Positions 21,721 to 30,563 are shown, counted from the stretch's first letter. The stretch is 64,000 bases of DNA from Rhizobium sp. ZPR4 (GCF_040215725.1 NZ_CP157967.1:1984001-2048000), one strand, 5' to 3'. The notes: generated by a model from the sequence alone, not told the origin. Numbers and translations are program-made.

Positions 21721-22702
21721 CGCTTTTCTTCATATCGGCGGTGCCCGTCGCATTCATCCCCGCCGGCGATTGACCAAGCAATCGCGTGACCGGAATGTCG
21801 GCCGCACCGGCAACGATCTGCAGGAAGGCCATCAGAATATCTGTGAGGCCGGAAAGCGGCGCACTTTTGCTGTCGTATTCCTCTTCGGAATCGAGGATCA
21901 GCGTCCCGTTAACCCCCTTGATGGTGTTGGCGAGCGCATAGCGACGCAGCACGGCATCTTCATAGGCCTGATTGCCGATATTGGCAGAGAATTGCGGGAC
22001 CTTGATAATGTCGATCTTGGCCTCGAAGACGAGGCTGGCTATGTTGGCCGCCGTGCTGTCGGCATTCTTGATTGCGTCGAAGGTCGCGGCCAGCACACTT
22101 TCACCCCAGGCATGGTTGCCCAGCCCACCCAACCCTTCGTTGGGCGTCATTGCCCCTTTGAAAATGACGAGCCGCGATGGATGGATGGTCACCTGCATGC
22201 CATTGGCACCGGTCAACGTGTAGAATTTCGGCTTGCCGTACCATTCGGAAGCTGGATCGCTGTCGATATCTGCAGCAGCCAATTGGCGGCGCGTCAGGAC
22301 GGTCAGGTGCCTGAGACCACCCTTACCGATCCGCTCCATCTCGAACGGCAGTGCAGGATCGGCGTGCTCAGAGCCGATGAACAGCGCTGCGCCGCCGAAA
22401 AGGCGCGCCTTCGTCGATGCCTCCAGCACTTTGCCGCGTAGATTGAGGCGACGCTCTTCGGCATCGATCAATCCGATCTGATCGCTCGCAGCCTGCCAGT
22501 TCCGCCATCTCCGGCAGCTATCCAGCGCCGGAATATCGACGATCTTGCGTGGCAGCCAGGAACCGCGATAGGCGGCGATGATCTGCTCGTCCGTCAGGAT
22601 CGGCTGCGTGTAGAAAACCGATGCCGCCTTGTCGCGTTCGGTGCCCATGCGGGATGCAAGGCTCACCAAGCCGTCGCGAACCATCGAGAATACCTGCCCC
22701 AT
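21434..22702 (-). pseudogene. Truncated phage portal protein (DUF1073 family)
   Basis: The first 324 codons (22702 to about 21731) match the DUF1073 portal-type family: RKIVDIPALDSCRRWRNWQ near residue 50, GGAALFIGS near 103, VTIHPSRLVIFKG near 175, and IPVTRLLGQSPAGMNATG just before the break. After ADMKK the frame reads out of register through the holin-like gene, giving 98 meaningless residues. The family's C-terminal third is missing. The start has AAAGGA upstream. Databases also label this family with the anti-CBASS Acb1 name, but the domain behind that label is absent here. Deletion is the simplest explanation. Confidence 0.8.
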
Positions 22703-22749
22703 GGATTGTCCTTTGATAGCGATGTGATGAAAGACCCGCGCCAGCGAGC

Positions 22750-24234
22750 CTAGAAATTCGTGAAGCTGAAAGAGGAACTCAGTGCGAGCTCGTTCAAGGC
22801 ATCGGCAAACGCATCGACCTGATCGTCGAACTGCCCATTCGGAAAGGCACAGACCTCATCGAGAAATGCCTCGTTCCAGTCTCCTCGCAGAAGCTTGACG
22901 TTTCCCGCCTCTGCCTGCGCCGATGCTGGCTTGGCGCGCGTCGCCTTATCACCGGTCGGAGATATGGCTTTCACAGGAAAACCCGCGAGCAGTTTGATCT
23001 TGGTTTCCGCATCAGCCTTGCCGGCCGCGCCGGGGTCCTGCGGCATCCGGATCGTCACCGTCGGCCCGTCCTGGGATGCCGCGTTCTTGAGATTGCGCTC
23101 AACCTCGGCGGGCGACCAGCGTCCGCGCGCAATGGTTTCGACATAGAAAACACCACCGACCAAAGCCATCCGCAAACCAACGGTCCAGTCAGGCTTGCGA
23201 CCAGGCCGCACCTTCGAAGCGGCGAAATCCCATGCACGGCAACGCTTTGCACCGGAAGGCAGCGCCTCGACGATTTCGAAATCGCCGCGCTGAAACAGAC
23301 CACCGGAACGTGGCGCCGGCCGTTGCTGGAACTGGCCGGCGACCGCATAGGAGCCAAGCGGGACCTTGTCTCGCTCGACAACCCCGCGAGGAAAACGCTC
23401 CGGAAATAGTAGTTCGCCCTCCTCCGTCCTCGGATCGACAAATCCAATCGACGTGCGGCAACGGCGCTCTGGTTCGAATTCCATCGGCAGCATCAGGTGC
23501 TCATAACCGAGCCCGAGCGCCAGGATTGTGCCGGATACATCCGCCTCGTGCAGCCGCTGCATGACGACGACAATCGCCGAGCGCTGAGGATCGTTGAGGC
23601 GCGTCGGCACGGATTCACGAAATGTCCGAACGGTAGACAGACGCTCTGCCTCGGATTCAGCCCCATCCACTGAATGCGGATCGTCGATGATGACACGATC
23701 GCCGCGACCGCCGGTCAACCTCGAAAACGGCACACCCTGACGCGAACCCGTGCGGGTATTGGCGAAAGCCATCTCGCCGGTTCTCGTCAGCTTGACCCGA
23801 TCGCTCCACAGCGCCTGATACCATTCGGAAGCGACGAGATCGCGCATGCGCCTGTTGTCGCGCTTGGCATAATGTTCCGAGTAAGAGGCTCCGAGATAAC
23901 GCAGCTGCGATCTGCCTTTCGGCCCCCATTCCCATGCCGGCCAGAAGACGCCGCATAGGAGCGATTTCATCGTGCCCGGCGGGACATTGATCAATAGCCG
24001 GATAATCTCACCTGTGGTCACTGCCTCAAGATGCTCGCAGATGGCATCGATATGCCAGCCATGAACATAGTCAACGGAGGGCTCGACAACGTGCCAGGCC
24101 TCCCGAACGAATCCCGTCAGCGATTGGCAGTTGGCCCGAATTCGTTCGGCATCCAAGGCAATCCGGGCGGCGCCCTCGATCCGTTGGCGCTCAGCGCTCC
24201 GCCTCGCCTTCTCCCCCTGGATTGCTGCTATCAT
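22750..24234 (-). CDS. Phage terminase large subunit
   Basis: A 494-residue DNA-packaging motor with ATPase and nuclease domains. Walker A-like NVPPGTMKSLL is near residue 85, Walker B RVIIDDPHS near 185, and the coupling region VVVMQRLHEADVSG near 230. The RNase H-like nuclease has CRAWDFAASK and a final DDQVDAFADALNEL. The start at 24234 is preferred because it begins MIAAIQGEKARRSAE and limits overlap with the upstream gene to 44 bases; ATG 24300 is also possible. It appears full length, but its partner portal gene is broken, so it cannot serve a functional phage. Confidence 0.88.
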   Translation of the reverse strand: MIAAIQGEKARRSAERQRIEGAARIALDAERIRANCQSLTGFVREAWHVVEPSVDYVHGWHIDAICEHLEAVTTGEIIRLLINVPPGTMKSLLCGVFWPAWEWGPKGRSQLRYLGASYSEHYAKRDNRRMRDLVASEWYQALWSDRVKLTRTGEMAFANTRTGSRQGVPFSRLTGGRGDRVIIDDPHSVDGAESEAERLSTVRTFRESVPTRLNDPQRSAIVVVMQRLHEADVSGTILALGLGYEHLMLPMEFEPERRCRTSIGFVDPRTEEGELLFPERFPRGVVERDKVPLGSYAVAGQFQQRPAPRSGGLFQRGDFEIVEALPSGAKRCRAWDFAASKVRPGRKPDWTVGLRMALVGGVFYVETIARGRWSPAEVERNLKNAASQDGPTVTIRMPQDPGAAGKADAETKIKLLAGFPVKAISPTGDKATRAKPASAQAEAGNVKLLRGDWNEAFLDEVCAFPNGQFDDQVDAFADALNELALSSSFSFTNF

Positions 24235-24538
24235 CGTCGCCGGATCCGGCAAGCGGACCGAAGAGGGATTCGAGTATCGCAAGCTGCTCATCCGTGGCAT
24301 TGGTTAAGTCGATGGTGACGCCGCGGCCTCCCTTGGCCCCGGCGCCAGAGCGCTCGCTAGGTTTCTGGTGAACATAGGAGGCCGCTATCTTTGCCATTTC
24401 ATCGCGCCGCTTCTGATCCGCCTCATCGTCACGCATCACTTTCAGCATGTAATCAAGCGGCGTGTCTTCGGCGGAAACGGCCTTGCGACGGCGCGCACGC
24501 GATTTGCGCGGCGCGACCGGCTTGTCGGCATTGGTCAT
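24191..24538 (-). CDS. Putative phage terminase small subunit
   Basis: A 115-residue protein with a basic N-terminus (PRKSRARRRKAV), a helical YMLKVMRDDEADQKRRDEMAKIAASYVHQK stretch found in proteins preceding terminases in rhizobial prophages, and an acidic end (GDDDSSNPGGEGEAE). Its 3' end overlaps the terminase large subunit start, the usual order for terminase subunits. The role is inferred from position and the repeated occurrence of this motif upstream of terminases. Confidence 0.65.
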   Translation of the reverse strand: MTNADKPVAPRKSRARRRKAVSAEDTPLDYMLKVMRDDEADQKRRDEMAKIAASYVHQKPSERSGAGAKGGRGVTIDLTNATDEQLAILESLFGPLAGSGDDDSSNPGGEGEAER

Positions 24539-24820
24539 GCTTCAGATTTCCGATGGAATTTTGAAAGAAAACAAGCGGTTCGAAACATCGCTTGCGATCG
24601 TCAGTGCGTCGCTGCAACTGTTCTCATCATGTCAAAATAGATACCCCAAAACGGTCCAGTTGGCGACACCCTTGAAGGCCGACCACCGCGCAAGGAATGA
24701 GGACTTTGACGGACATTACAAATAATAGATTGAAATCGCAGGAAAATATTGCACCCTGCAGTCCGACGAATTGAACGATATAGTCCTCAATCCTCACCCG
24801 TTGGCTTTGAAATACCAGAA

Positions 24821-25786
24821 ATGCGCGATCGAATTCAGTCGAGAGAGGCGCTTGATCAAATCCGCGCCGTACTCCTGCAGGAGTGGGACCCCATCGGTAT
24901 TCGAGATGCGGAGGGACCCCGTGATGAATACGAGAGCTATGCCGATGAAATCCTTGTCATTTTATCGGCGAGAGAGACGACGGCAGAAACGATGGCCGCC
25001 CACCTTCTCCAAATAGCAGCAGATCACATGACCCTACGACGCACCCCGACACTAACTGCGCTTTGCATGCGAACAGCAATGCATTTGATGAGAATCCCGG
25101 CGAAGCGTAGACAAGGAACAGTGCCGAACAGCGGATCGGTTGATTCCGTGGACCAGGACTGGGTTCGGCCATTTATCACCGCTAATCTCCCGGTCCGGCC
25201 CGTTCCCGGCATTCCGGATATTCACCTGCATAAAGCAGACCCACAAAGCGGGTTACGGCGCCTCGCGGAACGAGATCCACAATTCGGCTCGCCCTACTGG
25301 GCACACTACTGGAGCGGAGGCCTGGTCCTGGCCCGTTATCTTCTCGACAGGCCGGAAAGCGTGGCCGGTCGCCATGTGCTTGATCTTGGCGCCGGTTCAG
25401 GAATTGTGGGGATTGCAGCAGCAAAGGCCGGCGCAGCGAAAGTATATGCCGCCGACGTCGATCCCTACGCAATCTCGGCAATCGAACTCAATACGACACT
25501 CAATCACGTAGTGATCGATGCGATACGCGCTGATTTGACGAAAGGCGAGCCGCCTGAAGTCGACGTCATATGCATCGGGGATCTTTTCTATGACGCAGCA
25601 CTTGCGGAGAGTGTCATAGCATTTCTGGATCGCTGCCTGGCGCAAGGAATCACGATTTTGATCGGCGATCCATGGCGCGCTCATCTGCCGACGGCACGGC
25701 TTCGGCTTCTCGCAGAATACGCGGTCTCGGATTTCGGCAAGGATACAACAAGGACCGGCCCAGCCGGCGTCTTTGCCTTCGAATAG
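24821..25786 (+). CDS. DUF1871-like domain fused to a class I SAM methyltransferase
   Basis: A 321-residue two-part protein on the opposite strand to all surrounding phage genes. The N-terminal 80 residues (IRAVLLQEWDPIGI, DEYESYADEILVIL) resemble the small DUF1871-like family. From about residue 125 a methyltransferase follows, close to ETFB-lysine/nicotinamide N-methyltransferase-like proteins: SPYWAHYWSGGLVLARYL, SAM motif I VLDLGAGSGIVGIAAA, VYAADVDPYA, and CIGDLFYD. ATG 24821 is chosen; a TTG at 24749 gives a longer frame. No ribosome site is visible before the second domain, so it reads as one protein. It could be phage cargo or a host gene left between phage fragments. The methylated target is unknown. 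Confidence 0.7.
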   Translation: MRDRIQSREALDQIRAVLLQEWDPIGIRDAEGPRDEYESYADEILVILSARETTAETMAAHLLQIAADHMTLRRTPTLTALCMRTAMHLMRIPAKRRQGTVPNSGSVDSVDQDWVRPFITANLPVRPVPGIPDIHLHKADPQSGLRRLAERDPQFGSPYWAHYWSGGLVLARYLLDRPESVAGRHVLDLGAGSGIVGIAAAKAGAAKVYAADVDPYAISAIELNTTLNHVVIDAIRADLTKGEPPEVDVICIGDLFYDAALAESVIAFLDRCLAQGITILIGDPWRAHLPTARLRLLAEYAVSDFGKDTTRTGPAGVFAFE

Positions 25787-25847
25787 AGATATCACCGGTC
25801 GGAGATATTTAGCGATAATGAGGGTTCGGACCGCATTGCCGCTGAGA

Positions 25848-26513
25848 CTAGACTTTCATCCTGGCGCGCCGGCGGTTCCCGCGCTCCAATCGTTTAGCCA
25901 GTTCGGCAAGTTCAGAACTTGCCGCATCGAAGACGGGCCGTGCATCATCCGGCAGCCAATGTGTTTCATGTTTGGGCGCCTTAGGCTTTACCCGATCGAG
26001 CCCGCCGGGCACATTTGGCATCATCGGCGATATGCGCGACCAATCCGGCTCCTGTAGCATGGGTGAGGCAGCGAGAAGCACGCCGGCGAGCGTCTGGAAT
26101 TCGCTCTGAATGCGCCGTTCGGCCGTGCGCCGGACGCGTCCGGTCCGAGCGCAGAAATCTCGAAACGAACCGGCAATATAAGGCGCGGCAAGGCAAATGG
26201 ACCATCGCGAAAGCAGGATACGCCGCTCGTCGTCTCCGACATGAACGCGCAGCCATTCTTGCAAGACCTCCTCTGCCCGGCTGATAGCCGCAGCACTCGG
26301 ACGATAGCGAATGCGGATATCGGCATGATCCATCGATTCGGGCAAAACCTCCGGCCAGAGCGTTCGCATCCCGTCAGGCCGGACGCCGCGCACATCGAGA
26401 TGAACCATCGTGTCTGCAGCCTCGACGAAACGTGCACGGATGATCAGGCTCAAGTCGGCGATCTCGGCCGCGCGATGGGACAGGTCGTCAAACGGCAAGG
26501 CGGACTGGTGCAT
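25848..26513 (-). CDS. Phage-associated protein (DUF6362-like)
   Basis: A 221-residue basic protein, probably DNA-binding, of a type seen just upstream of terminase genes in alphaproteobacterial prophages. A central region (AISRAEEVLQEWLRVHV, then RDFCARTGRVRRTAERRIQ) looks like a helix-turn-helix. The start at 26513 has GGAGAAG upstream and overlaps the previous gene by 26 bases; longer in-frame starts lack a ribosome site. The family name is from memory and the function is unknown. Confidence 0.6.
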   Translation of the reverse strand: MHQSALPFDDLSHRAAEIADLSLIIRARFVEAADTMVHLDVRGVRPDGMRTLWPEVLPESMDHADIRIRYRPSAAAISRAEEVLQEWLRVHVGDDERRILLSRWSICLAAPYIAGSFRDFCARTGRVRRTAERRIQSEFQTLAGVLLAASPMLQEPDWSRISPMMPNVPGGLDRVKPKAPKHETHWLPDDARPVFDAASSELAELAKRLERGNRRRARMKV

Positions 26514-26904
26514 CAAGTCGCTTCTCCAATTCCTGATAAATAAGCGTGCGCAATGTCGCCCGAACGGGCCAAGGTCGCCGCGCCACCGCATCCGTTCGCA
26601 ATGTCGCGAGCGCGATATCGTCGAAGGCGCCTAAGAGATCGCCTGGACGCTGCAGCGCCCAATCCTGGCGTTGTGCAAGGACATCGGAGATCGCGCCGAT
26701 CGTGTCGGACCAGAGCTCGTCGCGATTGCCTCCAGTCTGCCGGATACACCTCAGAACGAAGACCAGATGGCCATCGCCATAGCGACCTCGGATTTCCTGC
26801 ATCGTACCGCGCGCATGGCTCTCCGCGGGCGCCCGACGCCGATGGACAGGAACCAGCTTGATGCCGAGCCCATCGAGAAGAAGGTCTAGCCTGCCTTTGG
26901 TCAT
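26488..26904 (-). CDS. Hypothetical prophage protein, 138 residues
   Basis: The start is supported by AAAGGAG on the minus strand about nine bases before ATG 26904. The protein begins MTKGRLDLLLDGLGIKLVPV. Its end overlaps the start of the DUF6362-like gene, so the two are co-transcribed. No family is recognised. Confidence 0.6.
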   Translation of the reverse strand: MTKGRLDLLLDGLGIKLVPVHRRRAPAESHARGTMQEIRGRYGDGHLVFVLRCIRQTGGNRDELWSDTIGAISDVLAQRQDWALQRPGDLLGAFDDIALATLRTDAVARRPWPVRATLRTLIYQELEKRLDAPVRLAV

Positions 26905-26958
26905 GACAGTTTAACTCCTTTCGTTGGTGAATTTGATGCCTCATCCATTCCCGTGGGA

Positions 26959-27243
26959 TCACATGACGCCTTTGGTCGCACCGGCAATGTTCGCCGGTTT
27001 GGGCTTGAAGAAGGCTTCCGCCTTGGAAAGGGCCTCGACCCGTGCTCCGTCACGCAGCATCGGCGTATTGAGATAAGCGACCATCGCCTCGCCGGCCGCA
27101 GCCTTTGCCGCATCCTGCGTCGCAAAGACGATCGGTTCACCCCGACTATCCCGGAGGATCTCGTTTGTCGCCCGGTGAACCTTGCGAATCCAGCCGAGAT
27201 GGCCGCCGGGAATGGCTTCTGTTCCGATTTGAAATGCGTTCAT
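26959..27243 (-). CDS. Hypothetical prophage protein, 94 residues
   Basis: GGGGGAGG lies six to seven bases before ATG 27243. The sequence is soluble-looking, with an alanine-rich helix (TQDAAKAAAGEAMVAYL) and a WIRKVHRATNEILRD segment. Part of the leftward phage transcript. No function is recognised. Confidence 0.6.
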   Translation of the reverse strand: MNAFQIGTEAIPGGHLGWIRKVHRATNEILRDSRGEPIVFATQDAAKAAAGEAMVAYLNTPMLRDGARVEALSKAEAFFKPKPANIAGATKGVM

Positions 27244-27335
27244 ATCAACCTCCCCCGGCTCGCTCGGCCAGGTCTATCTGTAGAGTTTCCGATTGGATTT
27301 TTATGTTTCAGTGCTCGCCTGCCGCCTGCGAAGTT

Positions 27336-27542
27336 TCATCGGTCGTGCCGGCTACCTGAGCTCGAGCATGGGTCTTCAACGATGCGGAAGTGAAATTGAT
27401 CTCCCTCCGGAGCACCGGAATCTTCATCCTCGCGGGATGGCATTGGCGACTTCGAAATAACCGACTTCACCGCGATCACCATGGCGACGAAAAACAATGC
27501 GGCGCCGGTGCAAGCGAGAAGGCCCTGAAGCATTTCGATCAT
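27336..27542 (-). CDS. Small single-span membrane protein (prophage)
   Basis: A 68-residue protein with one transmembrane helix (GLLACTGAALFFVAMVIAV) and a charged C-terminal tail. GGAGA precedes ATG 27542. Leftward phage transcript. Function unknown. Confidence 0.5.
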   Translation of the reverse strand: MIEMLQGLLACTGAALFFVAMVIAVKSVISKSPMPSREDEDSGAPEGDQFHFRIVEDPCSSSGSRHDR

Positions 27543-27553
27543 GACAATGTCTC

Positions 27554-27745
27554 CTACTCGGTTGCTTGCATTGCGGACTTCGCCTCTGCCATCTCCACCG
27601 GCTCGACGGCTGCATCACAAGCCTCGCAATGCAGCTCGATAATCTCTGCGATCGACAGAATTCGGAGGCAGCCAGGGCATCCCCAGAAGCGATCGAAATA
27701 TCCTGTGCGAAAAGCTGCCGTTCTCCTCCTACTGCCTGTGACCAT
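27554..27745 (-). CDS. Small putative zinc-ribbon protein (prophage)
   Basis: A 63-residue protein with two CxxC pairs (CPGC and CEAC, 19 residues between pairs), consistent with a zinc ribbon. It is the first gene of the leftward phage transcript, just inside the operator region next to the repressor, a place where small early regulators often lie. Another frame is open over the same bases, so the call is moderate. Confidence 0.5.
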   Translation of the reverse strand: MVTGSRRRTAAFRTGYFDRFWGCPGCLRILSIAEIIELHCEACDAAVEPVEMAEAKSAMQATE

Positions 27746-27842
27746 GCCTTCATCCCCAAAACATCACCTGCCATATGCAGCGTTGATCCCTTTGACAGCC
27801 AAGCTGCGGATTATGCCGCCGCCCGCTTGATAGACACGAATT

Positions 27843-27879
27843 ATGTTGATAATAATGACGATGTCAACATGATTTATGT
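27843..27879. promoter_or_regulatory. Left operator of the prophage repressor
   Basis: Inverted repeat ATGTTGA (27843-27849) and TCAACAT (27864-27870). Read on the minus strand, 27879-27861 is ACATAAATCATGTTGACAT, which matches the site at 28742-28760 in 18 of 19 positions. It lies between the repressor and the first leftward phage gene, so it probably controls the leftward promoter and repressor autoregulation. Confidence 0.65.
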
Positions 27880-27903
27880 CGGAAATTTTGCAAGGGTCTA
27901 GAG

Positions 27904-28692
27904 ATGCAGAAATCCATGGGCGAACGACTAAGAGCGGCCCGCGAAGCCGCAAGTTATCCATCAGCCACGAAGGCGGCAGAAGCGCTGGGCGTGAGCCTGT
28001 CCACCTATCGCGCACACGAAAATGGTCAGAACGAATTCAGCGCCGAAGTCGCCAATCGCTATGCCAAGAAATTCGGCACGACAGCCGCCTATCTGCTGAC
28101 TGGTGAAGGCCTACGCAAAGCCGCGCGCTCGACAGCGAACATCGTCATGTCATTCGACCCCGACGAGCAGGATCAGGATGGATTTGCCGAGAGCGGCGAC
28201 GAACTCAGCTACAGCCGCGAACACTGGAAGCCGCAGATCGAAGGCGCAACACCGGAAGTGGACGTCAAACTTGGCGCCGGTAGCGGCATAGTCGGCGAAG
28301 TCATCAATCTCCCCGTTGGCGCTGGCAATGTGGCCGGACACAAGATCGTCGCGGAATGGCTCATCCCCACCGGCTATCTGCGAAACGAGGCGAAAGCTTC
28401 GCCGAACCATACGATTATCATGGAAGTCGTCGGCGATTCCATGCAGCCCACCTACATGCCGGGCGATCGCGTCATCGTCGATCTCTCGCAGAACCAAATG
28501 ACCACCGATACGGTTTACGCGATCAGCGATGGCTATACCGAACCGCAGATCAAGCGCCTGCAGCGAGTTCCCTTCACCCATCCGGGCCAGGTCAAGATCA
28601 TTTCCGATAATCCAGCGCTAGAGACCTTCACCGTCGAACTGGATCGACTGACCATTATTGGCCGAATCTGCGGTCACATTGCCCGCAAATAG
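27904..28692 (+). CDS. Prophage repressor (XRE helix-turn-helix with S24/LexA-type peptidase domain)
   Basis: A 262-residue C1/C2-type repressor. The helix-turn-helix is at about residues 20-45 (SATKAAEALGVSLSTYRAHENGQ). The C-terminal S24 domain carries the serine in VVGDSMQPTYMPGDRVIVD near residue 180 and the lysine in EPQIKRLQRV near 220, the Ser-Lys pair used for RecA-stimulated self-cleavage. A helix of the first domain is followed by a 60-residue linker. It would hold the lytic genes off until DNA damage. Both flanks carry matching operators. The start could also be ATG 27916. It appears intact although the phage is not. Confidence 0.88.
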   Translation: MQKSMGERLRAAREAASYPSATKAAEALGVSLSTYRAHENGQNEFSAEVANRYAKKFGTTAAYLLTGEGLRKAARSTANIVMSFDPDEQDQDGFAESGDELSYSREHWKPQIEGATPEVDVKLGAGSGIVGEVINLPVGAGNVAGHKIVAEWLIPTGYLRNEAKASPNHTIIMEVVGDSMQPTYMPGDRVIVDLSQNQMTTDTVYAISDGYTEPQIKRLQRVPFTHPGQVKIISDNPALETFTVELDRLTIIGRICGHIARK

Positions 28693-28741
28693 AAAGCAAT
28701 ATGGGATACAAACACCTTTGGTGTTCCAGGCACACAAACAA

Positions 28742-28772
28742 ACATAAATAATGTTGACATATATCATGTTGA
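28742..28772. promoter_or_regulatory. Right operator of the prophage repressor
   Basis: ACATAAATAATGTTGACAT at 28742-28760 is nearly identical, in inverted orientation, to the left operator. A further half-site, CATGTTGA, follows at 28765-28772. It is located in AT-rich DNA after the repressor, before a rightward gene. Confidence 0.6.
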
Positions 28773-28876
28773 ATGCCAATCTCATCGATAAGAGCCATTG
28801 GCCCTGAATGGAATGAGCCCGGGCAGCGCAAAATCCAGCCCGAAGTCAGCGAAACCGGACGTGCCAGGCGCAACGA

Positions 28877-29401
28877 TTGAAAAGGCTGCTAAGCCGTCGA
28901 AGGGAGAATGTCATTCATGCCGAGAAGTCGAATGCTTTCATCATCGCTCGGGCAGATGCCTTGAGGGACACCGGCATTGCCAAGATAGGGGTCAAGATGG
29001 GGGGAATGACAGTGTACGCTCCGGAATTTTCCTGCGAATATTCGTTCGATGAACTCAGCATCCGCCTATGCGATCGTTGGGAAACCGGATTGCTATTATA
29101 CGGGCGCGCTGAATTAAGATCGGCGGGAGCCGATTACGAAGACGAGTTCTACGTATCCGCAATCAGATTGGATGGCGGTGCGCGACTGGCGCGGCCGAAT
29201 GCCTCGAACAATGTAGGTGGCTTCGAGTCGGAATTGTTTCGGCGAATAGCCGCAGTCATCGAAGACGACGGGACGCAGGCAGGCCGTCATGCCGCCGAAC
29301 TTTTCGCCATTGAATTGGAACAATCCCGGGAAGCCGACCATGACCAGAGCCACAAAATCAGGCAGGAAAAGAACCTGGAGATGCTCGCACCAACACATTG
29401 A
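28877..29401 (+). CDS. Hypothetical protein, up to 174 residues
   Basis: The open frame starts at TTG 28877; ATG 28997 (MGGMTVYAPEF) is a shorter alternative. The central part is beta-rich (YAPEFSCEYSFDELSIRL, DEFYVSAIRLDGGARL) with a charged C-terminus. It lies just right of the repressor operator and may be the first rightward prophage gene or a host gene. No family is recognised and the start is uncertain. Confidence 0.5.
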   Translation: MKRLLSRRRENVIHAEKSNAFIIARADALRDTGIAKIGVKMGGMTVYAPEFSCEYSFDELSIRLCDRWETGLLLYGRAELRSAGADYEDEFYVSAIRLDGGARLARPNASNNVGGFESELFRRIAAVIEDDGTQAGRHAAELFAIELEQSREADHDQSHKIRQEKNLEMLAPTH

Positions 29402-29447
29402 AGCCCATTGCAGCCGAGCACCAACACTCAATGGAGGGCGCTGAACT

Positions 29448-29843
29448 ATGGATATCTCCCAATACGAGCTTGAAGAGATCCGCCTACTTGAGCAGAAGCT
29501 GCATCTCCCTGAAATCCGGCAATCGCCGGCGAGCGTGGCAGAACTGCTGGCGGAAGGCTTCGTTGAATTCGGAAGTTCCGGAACGGTCTATGACGATAGG
29601 AATGAGCTAATCGCCCGCCTGGCTGCAGAAAAGACGGAAGAAGCCTCTCCATCAATTATTTCACGCGACTATGCCTTCCGACCGATCTCGCCGGATGCCG
29701 TCCTCGTCACCTATCGAAGCATCCGACAGGCTGGAGAGAAGGGCTTGGAGCGACACACTCTAAGGAGCTCGATCTGGCAGCGTATCGATGGACGATGGCA
29801 GATGCTCTTTCATCAGGGAACGCTCACCACTCCGCAAGGCTGA
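29448..29843 (+). CDS. NTF2-like protein (DUF4440 type)
   Basis: A 131-residue SnoaL/NTF2-like cone-fold protein. The typical pattern is ELEEIRLLEQ, LLAEGFVEFGSSGTVYD, then SIWQRIDGRWQMLFHQGTL at the end. GGAGGG lies about ten bases before ATG 29448. Such proteins bind small molecules or act as adaptor subunits; no specific role can be given. It probably lies outside the prophage. Confidence 0.8.
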   Translation: MDISQYELEEIRLLEQKLHLPEIRQSPASVAELLAEGFVEFGSSGTVYDDRNELIARLAAEKTEEASPSIISRDYAFRPISPDAVLVTYRSIRQAGEKGLERHTLRSSIWQRIDGRWQMLFHQGTLTTPQG

Positions 29844-29912
29844 ACCGATGACGCAGGCGGCACCGCACTTGCGAGCCATGAAATCCTTGCGATAGGGACA
29901 AACGCGGTAAGA

Positions 29913-30563
29913 TTAGCGGAGCCCAGGCGCTGCATCGTTGGCTTTACCATCTGTCAACCCCAAGCTATCTGCCATACGGATGAGGTCGGCGACGGAATCA
30001 GCCCGCATCTTGCGCATGGCCTGACCGCGATGGACCTTCACGGTGATTTCGCTGAGGCCGATCTCGGCGGCGATCTGCTTGTTGAGGAGGCCTCGCGCGA
30101 CGAGCGCCATCACCTCGCGTTCGCGCGGTGTGAGCGTTGAAAACCGCTCGAGAAGGTCGACCTCCGCCGCCTGTTTGCGCAGCCGGGCGCGATCGATTTC
30201 AAGCGCCTGCCTGATCGCATCGAGCAGATCCTGCTCCCGGAACGGCTTTAGAAGAAACTCAACCGCGCCCGCTTTCATCGCCCTGACGGACATCGGCACA
30301 TCGCCGTGTCCGGTGAGGAAAATGATCGGGATCGGATATCCCATCCGCGCAAGTTCATCCTGAAAATCAAGACCGCTCGCATCCGGCATCCTAACATCCA
30401 GCACGATGCAGGCTGGCCCTTGAGGCCCGGGAGACACCAAGAAATCCCGCGGCAATGCAAAGCCACGCGTATCATAGCCAACGGAGCGCAGGAGGCTGTC
30501 CAGTCCATCGCGCACGGATGGATCGTCGTCGATTACGAAAACGGTCGACTGCTGTCCCTGCAT
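29913..30563 (-). CDS. FixJ/LuxR-type response regulator
   Basis: A 216-residue regulator. The receiver domain (residues 5-120) has the acidic pocket DDD at 12-14, the phosphoacceptor Asp56 in LDVRMPD, and the lysine in FLLKPF near 106. A C-terminal LuxR/GerE helix-turn-helix (TLTPREREVMALVARGLLNK...SEITVKVHRG) follows. It lies three bases downstream of its histidine kinase gene and is certainly co-transcribed. Regulated genes are unknown. Confidence 0.92.
   Translation of the reverse strand: MQGQQSTVFVIDDDPSVRDGLDSLLRSVGYDTRGFALPRDFLVSPGPQGPACIVLDVRMPDASGLDFQDELARMGYPIPIIFLTGHGDVPMSVRAMKAGAVEFLLKPFREQDLLDAIRQALEIDRARLRKQAAEVDLLERFSTLTPREREVMALVARGLLNKQIAAEIGLSEITVKVHRGQAMRKMRADSVADLIRMADSLGLTDGKANDAAPGLR

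Noticed and set aside
21434..22702. Reading the portal gene as an anti-CBASS (Acb1) protein
   Set aside because: The Acb1 label is attached to the family in databases, but the protein here is the portal-like part and is truncated; no nuclease domain is visible.
21273..29447. Search for attachment-site direct repeats bounding the prophage
   Set aside because: No convincing long direct repeat was found by eye on the two sides, and no integrase or tRNA lies at either end, so no att sites are called.
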